The notes below the pieces were generated by a model. It had not been told where the DNA came from. It searched no databases and saw only the letters and a program-made list of their open reading frames with translations. Positions 14,712 to 23,126 of a stretch of 28,765 nt of DNA are shown here, in pieces. Within the stretch, counting starts at the first letter, position 1. Every line of letters begins with the position of its first letter. The position numbers were made by a program, and so were the translations under genes. The DNA is from Verrucomicrobia bacterium UBA3761 (GTDB lineage Bacteria > Verrucomicrobiota > Kiritimatiellia > RFP12 > UBA1067): NCBI GenBank assembly GCA_002371135.1, contig DFGB01000015.1, forward strand, positions 5,863 through 34,627, written 5' to 3'.

Positions 14712-16682
14712 ATGAAAATGCGGGAGACAGTGTTGAAAAAGACTGCCCGGCCGGGTAGACCGGCAGCGGATGGAATGGTTCCATCCGCCATTGCATGTTT
14801 TATGTCGATTTGCGCTCTGGCGGCAGGAAGCGAAACGCGGTTCGCCCCTGCGGACGTGACGCGAATAGTCGCGCAACCTTCTTCTGCGGTGGCGGCGATG
14901 CCTGATGGCGCAACTAAAGTAGAGGCGGGAACGGGCTATACATGGCCCGGCGCCCGCATGGAGTTCGCAGCGGGCGAAAAAGATCTTTCCGGCTTCAGTT
15001 CCGTTTCCATTGTCGTGAGCAACATGACGGCGAGGCCGCTGAAAGTGCATGCAAGCGTGAAAGGGCGGGCGGGGGACAAGACGGTCGACGGCCCGGGCGG
15101 GAGCGTGGAACTGGAAGCGCTCGGGAAAGGCGAGATTTTCGTGCGGCTCGAGGAAATGCCGTGGGAGCTCGATGCGCCGCTCGAATTGCCGGGGATGAAC
15201 GGCTTCCCGAAAGCGCGCGGCGGCGGCTTCTCGTTGGAGCATGTGCGCTCCATCCACATCTTCCTCGCGCGCCCGAGGGAAGAGGCGGATTTCGCGATCC
15301 TGGGCGTGACGGCCTCGCCCGGCGCGCACAAGAAACTCCGCTCTGAAGCGTTCTTCCCTTTCGTCGACAAGTACGGGCAATTCACGCATGACGATTGGCC
15401 GGGGAAAATCCACGACGACGCCGAACTTGCCGCTCTTGGCAGACGCGAAGACGAACTCCTTGCGGCGCACGCGAAAAGCCCGGTCTCCGAAGCGGACGAA
15501 TTCGGCGGATGGAAGGGCGGGCCGCAACTCGCGGCGACGGGCTTTTTCCGGACGGAGAAGCTCGACGGCAAGTGGTGGCTCGTCGATCCCGCAGGGCGCC
15601 TTTTCTGGTCCCACGGGGTGAACGCAGTCAACGCGGGCGAGCCGACGGGCATCGGCGGACGCGAAAAGTTCTTTGCATCCATCCCGGCGAAAGACGACGC
15701 CGCCTTCGGGCGTTTCCGCTCGAAAACATGGAAGGCCGCCGCGCACGGCTTCTATGCAGATGGAGCGCATGTCCCGTACGAGACGTTCGATTTCGCGCGC
15801 GCAAACGCGCGGAGAAAAGACGGCGGGGATTTTGCGGCGCGATTCGTCTGGCGGTCGCTTGCGAGAATGCGCTCGTGGGGGCTGAACACGATTGCGAGCT
15901 GGAGCGACGGAGAACTCCAGCGCTCGCATCGCGTACCGTATACGATCTTGCTCAAAACATCCGGCGCGCCGCGCCTCGAAGGTTCGAAAGGCTGGTGGGG
16001 GATGCTGCCGGATCCGTACAGGCCGGAGTTCGAAGAGATTCTCCGCAAGCGCGCCCGCGAAGCCGCCGCCTGGATGCGCGACGATCCTTGGTGCGTCGGG
16101 GTGTTCGTCGACAATGAACTTTCCTGGAACGACGAGGAGCGTATGGCGGAAGTCTCGGAAAAATATTTCTCCACCGTGCGCCGCGTATTGAAGGAGGAAT
16201 TGCCCAACCACCTTTATCTAGGGTGCAGAATCGCATGGGGGTCGGACGACGTATGGCGCTCGGCGGCCGAATACTGCGATGTCGTCAGCTGCAACTGCTA
16301 CAAGCGCCGTCCCGGACGCGATTGGCCGGAGGGCGCCGACGACAAGCCAATGCTCGTGAGCGAATTCCATTTTGGCGCGACCGACCGCGGGATGTTCCAT
16401 CCCGGACTCGTCGCCGCGGCGACCCAGCCTCGCCGTGCCAGGATGTATCGCGATTTCGTCCTCGCCTGCCTTGACGATCCGCGCATCGTCGGCGCGCACT
16501 GGTTCCAGTGGCGCGACCAGCCGCTCACTGGGCGGGCCGACGGCGAAAATTATTCCATAGGTCTCGTCTCGATAGCGGACGTCCCGTATGTCGAACTCGT
16601 GGGCGCCGTACGCAAGGCCGCGCGCGAAATGTATCAGCGCAGAAGTCGATTTCCCAAACAAACCGAGGAAAACAAGCAATGA
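14712..16682 (+). CDS. Secreted glycoside hydrolase, GH50 (beta-agarase)-like
   Basis: Predicted exported polysaccharide hydrolase of 656 residues. An N-terminal basic region and hydrophobic segment (MVPSAIACFMSICALAAGS) act as signal peptide. A beta-sandwich-like region (about 40-210) precedes a TIM barrel that begins near FFRTEKLDGKWWLVDPAGRLFWSHGVNAV. Likely acid/base is Glu469 in VFVDNELSW and nucleophile Glu551 in MLVSEFHFGA. The end motif AHWFQWRDQPLTGR with GENYSIGLV resembles GH50 agarases. The ATG at 14712 (or 14694) is preferred because upstream codons read through the divergent promoter region. The stop overlaps the next ATG by 4 bp. The true substrate may not be agarose. Confidence 0.77.
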   Translation: MKMRETVLKKTARPGRPAADGMVPSAIACFMSICALAAGSETRFAPADVTRIVAQPSSAVAAMPDGATKVEAGTGYTWPGARMEFAAGEKDLSGFSSVSIVVSNMTARPLKVHASVKGRAGDKTVDGPGGSVELEALGKGEIFVRLEEMPWELDAPLELPGMNGFPKARGGGFSLEHVRSIHIFLARPREEADFAILGVTASPGAHKKLRSEAFFPFVDKYGQFTHDDWPGKIHDDAELAALGRREDELLAAHAKSPVSEADEFGGWKGGPQLAATGFFRTEKLDGKWWLVDPAGRLFWSHGVNAVNAGEPTGIGGREKFFASIPAKDDAAFGRFRSKTWKAAAHGFYADGAHVPYETFDFARANARRKDGGDFAARFVWRSLARMRSWGLNTIASWSDGELQRSHRVPYTILLKTSGAPRLEGSKGWWGMLPDPYRPEFEEILRKRAREAAAWMRDDPWCVGVFVDNELSWNDEERMAEVSEKYFSTVRRVLKEELPNHLYLGCRIAWGSDDVWRSAAEYCDVVSCNCYKRRPGRDWPEGADDKPMLVSEFHFGATDRGMFHPGLVAAATQPRRARMYRDFVLACLDDPRIVGAHWFQWRDQPLTGRADGENYSIGLVSIADVPYVELVGAVRKAAREMYQRRSRFPKQTEENKQ

Positions 16683-19318
16683 AAAAGATAGCGATAATCG
16701 CGCTCGCCGGCATCGCTGCATTCGCCGGCTTGCACCTGAAAGCCGAAACGCCCGATAAATTCGTGCGCTACGTCGAAGCGACCGGCTCGCAGTATGTCGA
16801 TACCGGCATCACCGGACGCTACAACACAAAGACCGAATGCAAGGTCGAGTGGATGAATCTCGCCGACACCGCCTTCCTCGCATCGGGCTATTGGTCGGAC
16901 AACACTCGCTTCTACGCCTGCTGGTGCAGTTCGCCGGCCGGCAACATGTTCACGGCGCAAGGGAAAGGCGACAAGGTCAACAACGGGCAGGATCTGCTCT
17001 TCGAGAAGAAGCGCGTTTACACCTACACGACGGACTTCTCCGCCCCCGACGAAAACGAATATTCGACAAACACGGTCGCCATCGACGGCACGAAGGTCTT
17101 TTCGAAGGCATATCCCGCGCTCGATACCGGATACAACCTCTACGTCTTCGCCAACAACCAGAAAGGCACGGCGGCGGGCTTCTCCAAAACGCGCTGCTAC
17201 GGCCTAAAGATATGGCAGGATGGAACGCTCGTGCGCGACTTCAAACCGTGCGTACATGGCGGACGCGCAGGGCTTTACGACGCTCAAAACGACAAAATCT
17301 ACTACTCCGCCTCCGGAAGGGACCTTGTATACGATACAAACTGCGACGTCCCGGATGCGTTTATCGACTACGTCGAATCTCGTGGCAACTCCTACATCGA
17401 TACTGGTATCATAGGCTGCTCGGGGACTTCAGCGCAAATGGAGCTGGCGCTTATGGGCAACTCCGATCAGGCGATTCTCGCATCGCGCGACGGGAACGCC
17501 CGCTTTTATCTCATCCACAACGGCGGCGGCAGCCAATGGCTCTGGGGCTACGGCGGCTATGGAAAGTTCGGCTCGTTCACTGTCGGAACCAAATACCATG
17601 TAGATTCTTCCTTCGCCGTCGGGGCGCAGTCGATCACGGTTCGCGAGGGCGGTCCCGACGGAAGCGTCGTTGGAAGCTACGCAGGAACAAGCGCGACCGA
17701 CATAGACACCGGTCGCAGCCTGTATCTTTTCTGCTGCAACCAGAGCGGCAGTGCGCTCGCCAAGCAGTATTGGGGCAAGGCTCGCGTCTACTGGCTCAAG
17801 ATTTACCAGGATGGCAAGCTCGTGCGTGATTTCAAGCCATGCTTGAAGTATGGCCAGGCGGCGCTTTACGATGATGTATCAAAGACTATTTTTTATCCCG
17901 AGGGCGAGGCGCTCGCGTTCGATAATTCCGTCGCCGCCGATGGCGATTCTCTCATATATGTCGACTACATCGAGGCGGATGGCTTTACTCATCTCGATAC
18001 GCAGGTCAATGCGAGCTCTCCGACCCGCGCGGAGGGCACGATGGCGTGGACGCAAATGCGCACGACAGACGAAGAGAAGCAGTATCTCGATGAAAATCAC
18101 CATTCCTATCTCGCCTGCGGCTGCTACAACAGCGATACTGATGCCAACCGCTTCTACATGATCGACCAGACCGCACAGAAGCCGTGGATTGGATATGGCA
18201 ACAAATCTCAGTCTTTTGGCTCGGCGTATATCGCCGGGACGAAATACGATTTCGATGTTTCCTTCAAGGATGGCGAGCAGTCGTTTTCGCTGAAACCGGA
18301 AGGCGGAGAGAATATAACCACTACGCAGAACTGGCCTGGTGAAGCGACGGGCAAGGGCAACCTCTTTCTTTTCGCCTGCAACGACGCGAAGGGAGGCAAG
18401 CCGATCTACCGTTCCGCCGCGCGGTGCTACGGGCTGAAAATCTGGCAAGGCGAGACGCTCGTGCGCGAGTTCAAGCCGTGCGTCAAGGACGGCCAGGCCG
18501 CGCTTTTCGATACGGTCTCAAGACGCATATTCTACCCGATTCCTGCGATTCCGGCCGACGCGGGGGCAGGTCCGGTAAGCGAAGAATCGCTTTCCTCGCC
18601 TATCGCCTCCTACCTTCAATATGTGGAAACTGATGGAACGCAGTATATCGATACAGGCGTAACGGGCAAGGCCGGAACCACCGTGGAATTCACCGAGACG
18701 AATCTTCGCCCGAACGTCGGCAACGGCGACAGTGAAGAGTGCCTTCTTGGCGCCGTAGACGACGATACCGACAAGCATAAGTTTTATATGTGGTATCATG
18801 GCACAAAAGACACTCTTGCGTTTGGATATGCTGGTAGCTACTGGCGGCCGAGCGTGAGCGATCCTGCGACACCCGCTGAGAAGTGGGACGTTGAATACGC
18901 GGATGTCTACCGGCTCTACTACGGTGCTGAGAGACACGCACGCGTGTCGTTCGCGGCGTTTGGTCAGACGGTCGAGATATGCGACGACTCGACGGGGGAA
19001 TGGAAGACTATTTCGCAGAGATCGCTTGAGGACGACATCAATACGGGGAAGAACCTGTACCTCTTCGCGCGGAACCAAAATGGCACTGCCAATTCTTTCT
19101 CTAAGTCGCGTCTCTACTTCTTGCGCATATGGCAAGACGGAACGCGCGTGCGCAAGTTCCGTCCGGCCGTGCTAAAGAACGGCCTCGGACTGCTTGTAGA
19201 TGTTTCCACGAACAAGCCTTATTTCCCGAGGACCGCGACCGGGGCGCTCACAACCTTCAGCGCGCTCGGCCCTGTCGACCCCACGACGGAACCCGGCTTG
19301 TTGATTATAATCAAGTGA
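16679..19318 (+). CDS. Secreted protein with four LamG-like repeats
   Basis: An 879-residue exported protein of unknown function. A signal peptide covers about 1-22. Four repeats of about 190 residues follow at roughly 27-218, 228-415, 428-620 and 646-864. Each begins with a YVEaTGsqYiDTGi-type motif, has a YLFacNq-type strand near its middle, and ends with KIWQDGtLVRdFKPC plus a GLYD-type and IYYP-type motif. These are marks of a concanavalin/LamG-like jelly roll. Each repeat likely binds a glycan or an exposed surface. The C-terminus is short and ends in GLLIIIK, with no sorting signal I recognise. The start overlaps the upstream hydrolase stop (ATGA), so the two are probably made together. 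Confidence 0.82.
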   Translation: MKKIAIIALAGIAAFAGLHLKAETPDKFVRYVEATGSQYVDTGITGRYNTKTECKVEWMNLADTAFLASGYWSDNTRFYACWCSSPAGNMFTAQGKGDKVNNGQDLLFEKKRVYTYTTDFSAPDENEYSTNTVAIDGTKVFSKAYPALDTGYNLYVFANNQKGTAAGFSKTRCYGLKIWQDGTLVRDFKPCVHGGRAGLYDAQNDKIYYSASGRDLVYDTNCDVPDAFIDYVESRGNSYIDTGIIGCSGTSAQMELALMGNSDQAILASRDGNARFYLIHNGGGSQWLWGYGGYGKFGSFTVGTKYHVDSSFAVGAQSITVREGGPDGSVVGSYAGTSATDIDTGRSLYLFCCNQSGSALAKQYWGKARVYWLKIYQDGKLVRDFKPCLKYGQAALYDDVSKTIFYPEGEALAFDNSVAADGDSLIYVDYIEADGFTHLDTQVNASSPTRAEGTMAWTQMRTTDEEKQYLDENHHSYLACGCYNSDTDANRFYMIDQTAQKPWIGYGNKSQSFGSAYIAGTKYDFDVSFKDGEQSFSLKPEGGENITTTQNWPGEATGKGNLFLFACNDAKGGKPIYRSAARCYGLKIWQGETLVREFKPCVKDGQAALFDTVSRRIFYPIPAIPADAGAGPVSEESLSSPIASYLQYVETDGTQYIDTGVTGKAGTTVEFTETNLRPNVGNGDSEECLLGAVDDDTDKHKFYMWYHGTKDTLAFGYAGSYWRPSVSDPATPAEKWDVEYADVYRLYYGAERHARVSFAAFGQTVEICDDSTGEWKTISQRSLEDDINTGKNLYLFARNQNGTANSFSKSRLYFLRIWQDGTRVRKFRPAVLKNGLGLLVDVSTNKPYFPRTATGALTTFSALGPVDPTTEPGLLIIIK

Positions 19319-19328
19319 ATGGGGAGGC

Positions 19329-19446
19329 GGGAAGAGGGAGATTTTAAGTAGGAAGTAGGAAGTAGGAGATTTGCTGTTCAGTCGGGGCGTACGTATTATC
19401 TCCTACTTCCTACTTAAAATCTCCCTCTTCCCTCTTCCCTATTTTT
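19329..19446 (+). terminator. Large hairpin plus T run after the LamG-repeat gene
   Basis: A left arm (19329-19370) and right arm (19398-19432) pair over about 34 bp, with one extra AGTAGGA unit bulged on the left, around a 27-nt loop. T-rich sequence ending in five Ts (19442-19446) follows. It may terminate the hydrolase/LamG transcript. The loop and inner stem resemble the hairpin at 6988-7040, so it is also a repeat-family member. Confidence 0.5.
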
Positions 19447-19546
19447 AACACAGAGGCACTCAAGTCGCAGAGGAACACAGAGGATTTCAGCTTTTCCGCT
19501 CCTTCTCTCTGTGAATCTCCGTTCCTCTGTGCCTCTGTGTTAAAAA
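19442..19546. repeat. MITE-like palindromic element, copy B
   Basis: A 105-bp element with the same 18-bp terminal inverted repeats as copy A (12133-12237) but in the opposite orientation, differing at two positions by eye. It lies between the LamG-repeat gene and the metallophosphoesterase gene, directly after the large hairpin. It does not carry the GCAATAG border extension seen at copy A. Confidence 0.88.
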
Positions 19547-19570
19547 CAAGTCGAATTGGCATTGGCAACA

Positions 19571-19598
19571 TTCCCTCTTCCCTCTTCCCTCTTCCCTC
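19571..19598. repeat. Heptamer repeat at the metallophosphoesterase start
   Basis: Four perfect copies of TTCCCTC end 3 bp before the ATG at 19602, where a Shine-Dalgarno would normally be. The stretch is pyrimidine-only, so it cannot serve as a ribosome site. It is the complement in style of the purine-rich heptamers 200 bp upstream. Confidence 0.75.
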
Positions 19599-19601
19599 CC
19601 T

Positions 19602-21011
19602 ATGCTTACTCGAAGAAATTTTCTGGGCGGGGCGCTGGCCTTTGCGGCCATGCGCCCGTGGCGCGGTTTGGCCGATGGCCGGCGCCCGTTGCTGCGCTTT
19701 GGCGCGATAAGCGATTTGCACGTGCGCGGCAAAGAAGGTCAGTTCGGCCTTGAACATCTCGCAAAGGCCCTCCGGTGGTATCGCGAGATGGACGTCGACG
19801 GCGTCGTCATCGCAGGCGATATTGCGGATAACGGGCTTGTCGCCGAGTTGCAGCTTGTCGCCGACGCGTGGGACGAAGTTTTCCCCGGCGGCAAGGGCCG
19901 CGACGGGAGGAAGGTTGAAAGACTTTTCATTTACGGCAACCACGATATCGAGGGGGCGAAATACAATCCCGCGCTCAAGGTGTCCGCCGGGGAAATCATC
20001 TCTACGGACCGCGCGGCCGCGTGGGAAAAAGTTTTCGGCGAGCCTTACGAGAGCGTCTGGGAAAAGAAAGTCAACGGCTACACATTCATCGGTGCGCATT
20101 GGGTGAACTGGGGCGGCGTTCCGGAAATTGAAAAATACTTCGAAGGGCGGGCGGCGGATTTGGGCGGCGAGCGGCCGTTTTTCTACATCCAGCATCCGCA
20201 TCCTTCGAACACGTGCCACGGCCCGTGGGCGTGGGGGCATGATGAAGGGTACGCGACGAGGGCGCTTTCGCGCTTCCCGAACGCGATCGCGCTTTCCGGG
20301 CATTCGCACCATTCGCTTACGGACGAAAAGGCGATTTGGCAGGGGGCGTTCACGTCGATCGGCACGGCTTCGATGCGGTATGTGGCGCCGATGTTCGGAC
20401 GGGAAAACGCGGGTCCGTCGCAGCTGGCCGATTTGCGGCAGATGCCGGAGGTGGACAAGTTCAGCGAACAGCAAGGGTTGCTTTTCAGCGTCTACGGCGA
20501 GAGGATGGTAGTCGAGCGCCGCGATTTCGCGAACGACGGCGCGCTTGGCGCGCCGTGGGTAGTGCCGCTTGGGACGCCGGAGCGGCCATACGATTTTGTC
20601 GCGCGCCGCGCGGCGGGGAAGCCGCCGCAATTTGCGCCGGATGCGAAAGTCTCCATAGCCGGACCCCTCGACGGCAAAGACCGCAAGGGCCGTGCGACGC
20701 GGCAGATCGTCGTCACATTCCCTTCCGCGCTTCAGGGCGAAGGGCTGACGCGCGCGTTCGACTACGAAGTCGTCGCGGAACTCGCGGAGTGCGATGTCGT
20801 GCGCGTCGCAAAGGCGAAGAGAGTCCATTCGCCGGGCTTTTTCAGGAAGCCGGAGTGTGAAAGCGCAGAAGTGAAATGCGTCTTTTCGCTTGACGAGATC
20901 GCGACGCGTCGCGTCTCGTATCTCGATTCGCGCTTGCGCTTCATCGTCCGCGCCGCCGATTCGTTCGGCAATATGGGCGAACCAATCTTTTCGGAACAAA
21001 TATGGCTTTGA
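19602..21011 (+). CDS. Tat-exported metallophosphoesterase
   Basis: Calcineurin-like phosphoesterase of 469 residues, probably exported folded by the Tat system. The N-terminal TRRNFLGGALAFAAMRP is a Tat signal. The di-metal motifs are in order: AISDLHV (Asp, His), IAGDIADNG, YGNHDIE (Asn, His) and ALSGHSHHS (two His), with IQHPHPSN between. A beta-sandwich-like C-terminal domain (about 330-469) has no known function. It may dephosphorylate sugars or glycans outside the cytoplasm. It lies 1 bp before the GH127 gene on the same strand, so the two are probably co-expressed. A heptamer repeat, not a ribosome site, precedes the ATG. Confidence 0.87.
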   Translation: MLTRRNFLGGALAFAAMRPWRGLADGRRPLLRFGAISDLHVRGKEGQFGLEHLAKALRWYREMDVDGVVIAGDIADNGLVAELQLVADAWDEVFPGGKGRDGRKVERLFIYGNHDIEGAKYNPALKVSAGEIISTDRAAAWEKVFGEPYESVWEKKVNGYTFIGAHWVNWGGVPEIEKYFEGRAADLGGERPFFYIQHPHPSNTCHGPWAWGHDEGYATRALSRFPNAIALSGHSHHSLTDEKAIWQGAFTSIGTASMRYVAPMFGRENAGPSQLADLRQMPEVDKFSEQQGLLFSVYGERMVVERRDFANDGALGAPWVVPLGTPERPYDFVARRAAGKPPQFAPDAKVSIAGPLDGKDRKGRATRQIVVTFPSALQGEGLTRAFDYEVVAELAECDVVRVAKAKRVHSPGFFRKPECESAEVKCVFSLDEIATRRVSYLDSRLRFIVRAADSFGNMGEPIFSEQIWL

Positions 21012-21012
21012 C

Positions 21013-23010
21013 ATGAGATACTCCAATATCGTTTTGCGGCTGTGCGCAATCGCAGCCGTTCTTCCGTGTTTCGCGGCTCTGCCGTGCTACGAGGACGGGA
21101 TGCTTTCCAAGACGCGCCCGGCAGGTTGGCTGCGCCAGGCGTGCCATACGCAACGTGACGGCCTGACCGGCCATCCCGAAGCGCTGAGCTATCCGTATGA
21201 TTCCTGCCTCTGGGCGGGGGAGATTGTGCGCGAGGGCGGTCATGGCGACGGCTGGTGGCGATATGAGCAGACTGCGTATTACACCGACGGGCTGCTGCGC
21301 CTCGGATATGCGCTTGGCGACGAGGCCCTTGTCGCCAAGGGAGAGCGCGGCGTCGACTGGACGCTCGACCACGCGACGGACGAAGGCCAGCTCGGCAACC
21401 CGTGCCTTTGGGACGCGAAGAACTACAACCTCGCCCGGGGCTACGAGATGTGGCCGATGGCGGTCTTTTTCCGCGCGATGAAGGCAAAATACGACGCGAC
21501 GAATGACCCGCGTATTCCCGCCGCGCTTGCAAAATACTACCTCCTCTATCCGCCGGAGAAAATCGCCGAAGCGCGTAATTCCGTGAACATCGAAGGGATG
21601 GTATGGACGTATCGCAAGACGGGCGACAAGCGGCTTTTGGACCTTGCCGAAAAAGCGTGGGGCGGCAAAGTTGCGAAAGACGACTGGTCGGGCGATCTGA
21701 CGCCGCAGAACTGTGCCGACTCAAAGCCGATTTACATGCATGGCGTAAGTTATTGCGAGGAGATGAAAATTCCTCTTCTCTTGTATGCCGCTACGGGGAA
21801 AGCCGAATACTTGCAACAGGCGACGAACGTCGAGCACAAGCTTTGCGTCTGGCACATGTTGCCCGACGGCTGCCCTAGTTCCACCGAGCAGACGCGCGGC
21901 AACTGCGTCCACTGGGGCCACGAGACATGCGTCGTCACGGACTACACATGGGCGCTTGGCTACTACCTCGAAACGACGGGCGAAGCGGAATATGCAGATA
22001 AAATCGAGCGGTGCGTCTTCAATGCGGGGTTCGGCGCGGTCGACAACGATTTCAAGGCGTTGCAGTATTTCTCGAACGTCAACCAGTTCATCGCGACGGC
22101 CGATTCCAACCACAACCCGTATTTCTACGGCTCCACGTGGATGCAATACCGCCCGACGCATGAGACGGAGTGTTGCGCGGGCAACGTGCACCGCTTTTTG
22201 CCGAACTATATTTCGCGCATGTGGCTGAAGGATGTTTCCGGCGAGCCGGTCGCCGCGCTCTACGGGCCGTCCGAGGTCGATTTCGGCTGGGGCTCTATCT
22301 GCGAGGAAACCGATTATCCGTTCGACGGTAAAATCGTATTCCGCTTTTCGCTCGAAGAGCCGCGCGAGACTTCGTTCACGTTCCGCGTCCCCGGGTGGTG
22401 CCGCGGAGCGGAGGTGAAAGTCAACGGGCGGAGCCTCGCCGGAAACGAAATCCCCGCGCCCGGTAAATTCGGCAGCATAAAGCGCATATTCGCCGACGGC
22501 GACACCGTCGAACTCGACTTGCCCATGGAGGTCGAGTTCGAGGCGATTGCACGCTCGCGGTATGTAATCAAGGACGCGGTCAGCAAATGGGTCGGCGTGA
22601 TAGACGGCCCCGGCGCGAGCCAGGGGACGATCGTCCGCCGCGGACCGGTCTTGTTCGCCTACCCGATTCCCGCCTTGCGCAGCGAAGACGTCGAAGAGCA
22701 CGCCAGCATGCGCGGCAAGAAAAGCGCAAACCCCGATTTCAAATGCTGGGATCTCCGCCCGGCGGGACCATTCAACTTCGCTCTCGCGCGCCATTCCGCC
22801 GAGGCCGTCAGGCAGGGGAGGCCGGGTTTCGGTTCCGTGTCCGTAAAGGTCCCAGCGCGGCGCATCAAATGGGAATTGGAGGGCGGAACGATGACTCCCC
22901 GCATCCCGGAGAACATCGAGCTCGAGCCTGGCGACGAAGAGATTCTGACTCTTGTCCCCTATGGCGCGACCACACTCAGACTCGCTGCATTCCCGGATCT
23001 CCAACGATAG
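21013..23010 (+). CDS. GH127-like beta-L-arabinofuranosidase (DUF1680)
   Basis: Predicted exo-glycosidase of 665 residues that releases beta-L-arabinofuranose or a similar sugar. An N-terminal hydrophobic segment (IVLRLCAIAAVLPCFAAL) suggests export. An (alpha/alpha) barrel spans about 60-420. Key residues match the GH127 zinc site: Glu304 and Cys306 in WGHETC, and Cys387-Cys388 in HETECCAGN, of which the first is expected to be the nucleophile. HRFLPNYISRMW follows. C-terminal beta domains carry FTFRVPGWCRGAEVKVNG, a family landmark. There is no ribosome site; the 1-bp gap to the upstream gene suggests translational coupling. Related families (GH146 and others) share this layout, so the exact specificity is open. 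Confidence 0.87.
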   Translation: MRYSNIVLRLCAIAAVLPCFAALPCYEDGMLSKTRPAGWLRQACHTQRDGLTGHPEALSYPYDSCLWAGEIVREGGHGDGWWRYEQTAYYTDGLLRLGYALGDEALVAKGERGVDWTLDHATDEGQLGNPCLWDAKNYNLARGYEMWPMAVFFRAMKAKYDATNDPRIPAALAKYYLLYPPEKIAEARNSVNIEGMVWTYRKTGDKRLLDLAEKAWGGKVAKDDWSGDLTPQNCADSKPIYMHGVSYCEEMKIPLLLYAATGKAEYLQQATNVEHKLCVWHMLPDGCPSSTEQTRGNCVHWGHETCVVTDYTWALGYYLETTGEAEYADKIERCVFNAGFGAVDNDFKALQYFSNVNQFIATADSNHNPYFYGSTWMQYRPTHETECCAGNVHRFLPNYISRMWLKDVSGEPVAALYGPSEVDFGWGSICEETDYPFDGKIVFRFSLEEPRETSFTFRVPGWCRGAEVKVNGRSLAGNEIPAPGKFGSIKRIFADGDTVELDLPMEVEFEAIARSRYVIKDAVSKWVGVIDGPGASQGTIVRRGPVLFAYPIPALRSEDVEEHASMRGKKSANPDFKCWDLRPAGPFNFALARHSAEAVRQGRPGFGSVSVKVPARRIKWELEGGTMTPRIPENIELEPGDEEILTLVPYGATTLRLAAFPDLQR

Positions 23011-23060
23011 AGGACCGGCTCGGTCGCGCTTTTGCGCTTCCGCGCCCAAGCGCAACCCCC

Positions 23061-23089
23061 TTGCGCCGCAATGGGGGATTTGCTATAAT
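23061..23089 (+). promoter_or_regulatory. Promoter of the exopolysaccharide block
   Basis: TTGCGC at 23061-23066 and TATAAT at 23084-23089 are 17 bp apart, with a TGC extension before the -10. The transcription start should be near 23096, followed by AAGGGGA at 23102-23108. It reads into the truncated glycosyltransferase gene and probably the genes after it. Confidence 0.65.
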
Positions 23090-23126
23090 ATTGCGAAACA
23101 CAAGGGGAAATACGGATTTTAAGGCG

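Noticed and set aside
16508..16678. Longer N-terminus for the LamG-repeat protein
   Set aside because: It would overlap the hydrolase gene in another frame; the ATG at 16679 gives a clear signal peptide and an ATGA overlap.
21721..23055. 444-residue open frame antisense to the GH127 gene
   Set aside because: Antisense of a confidently identified gene, with no recognisable motif.
22587..23126. N-domain of the glycosyltransferase in the upstream part of the same frame
   Set aside because: This part overlaps the 3' end of the GH127 gene, is Arg-rich with no GT-B features, and is a shadow frame.
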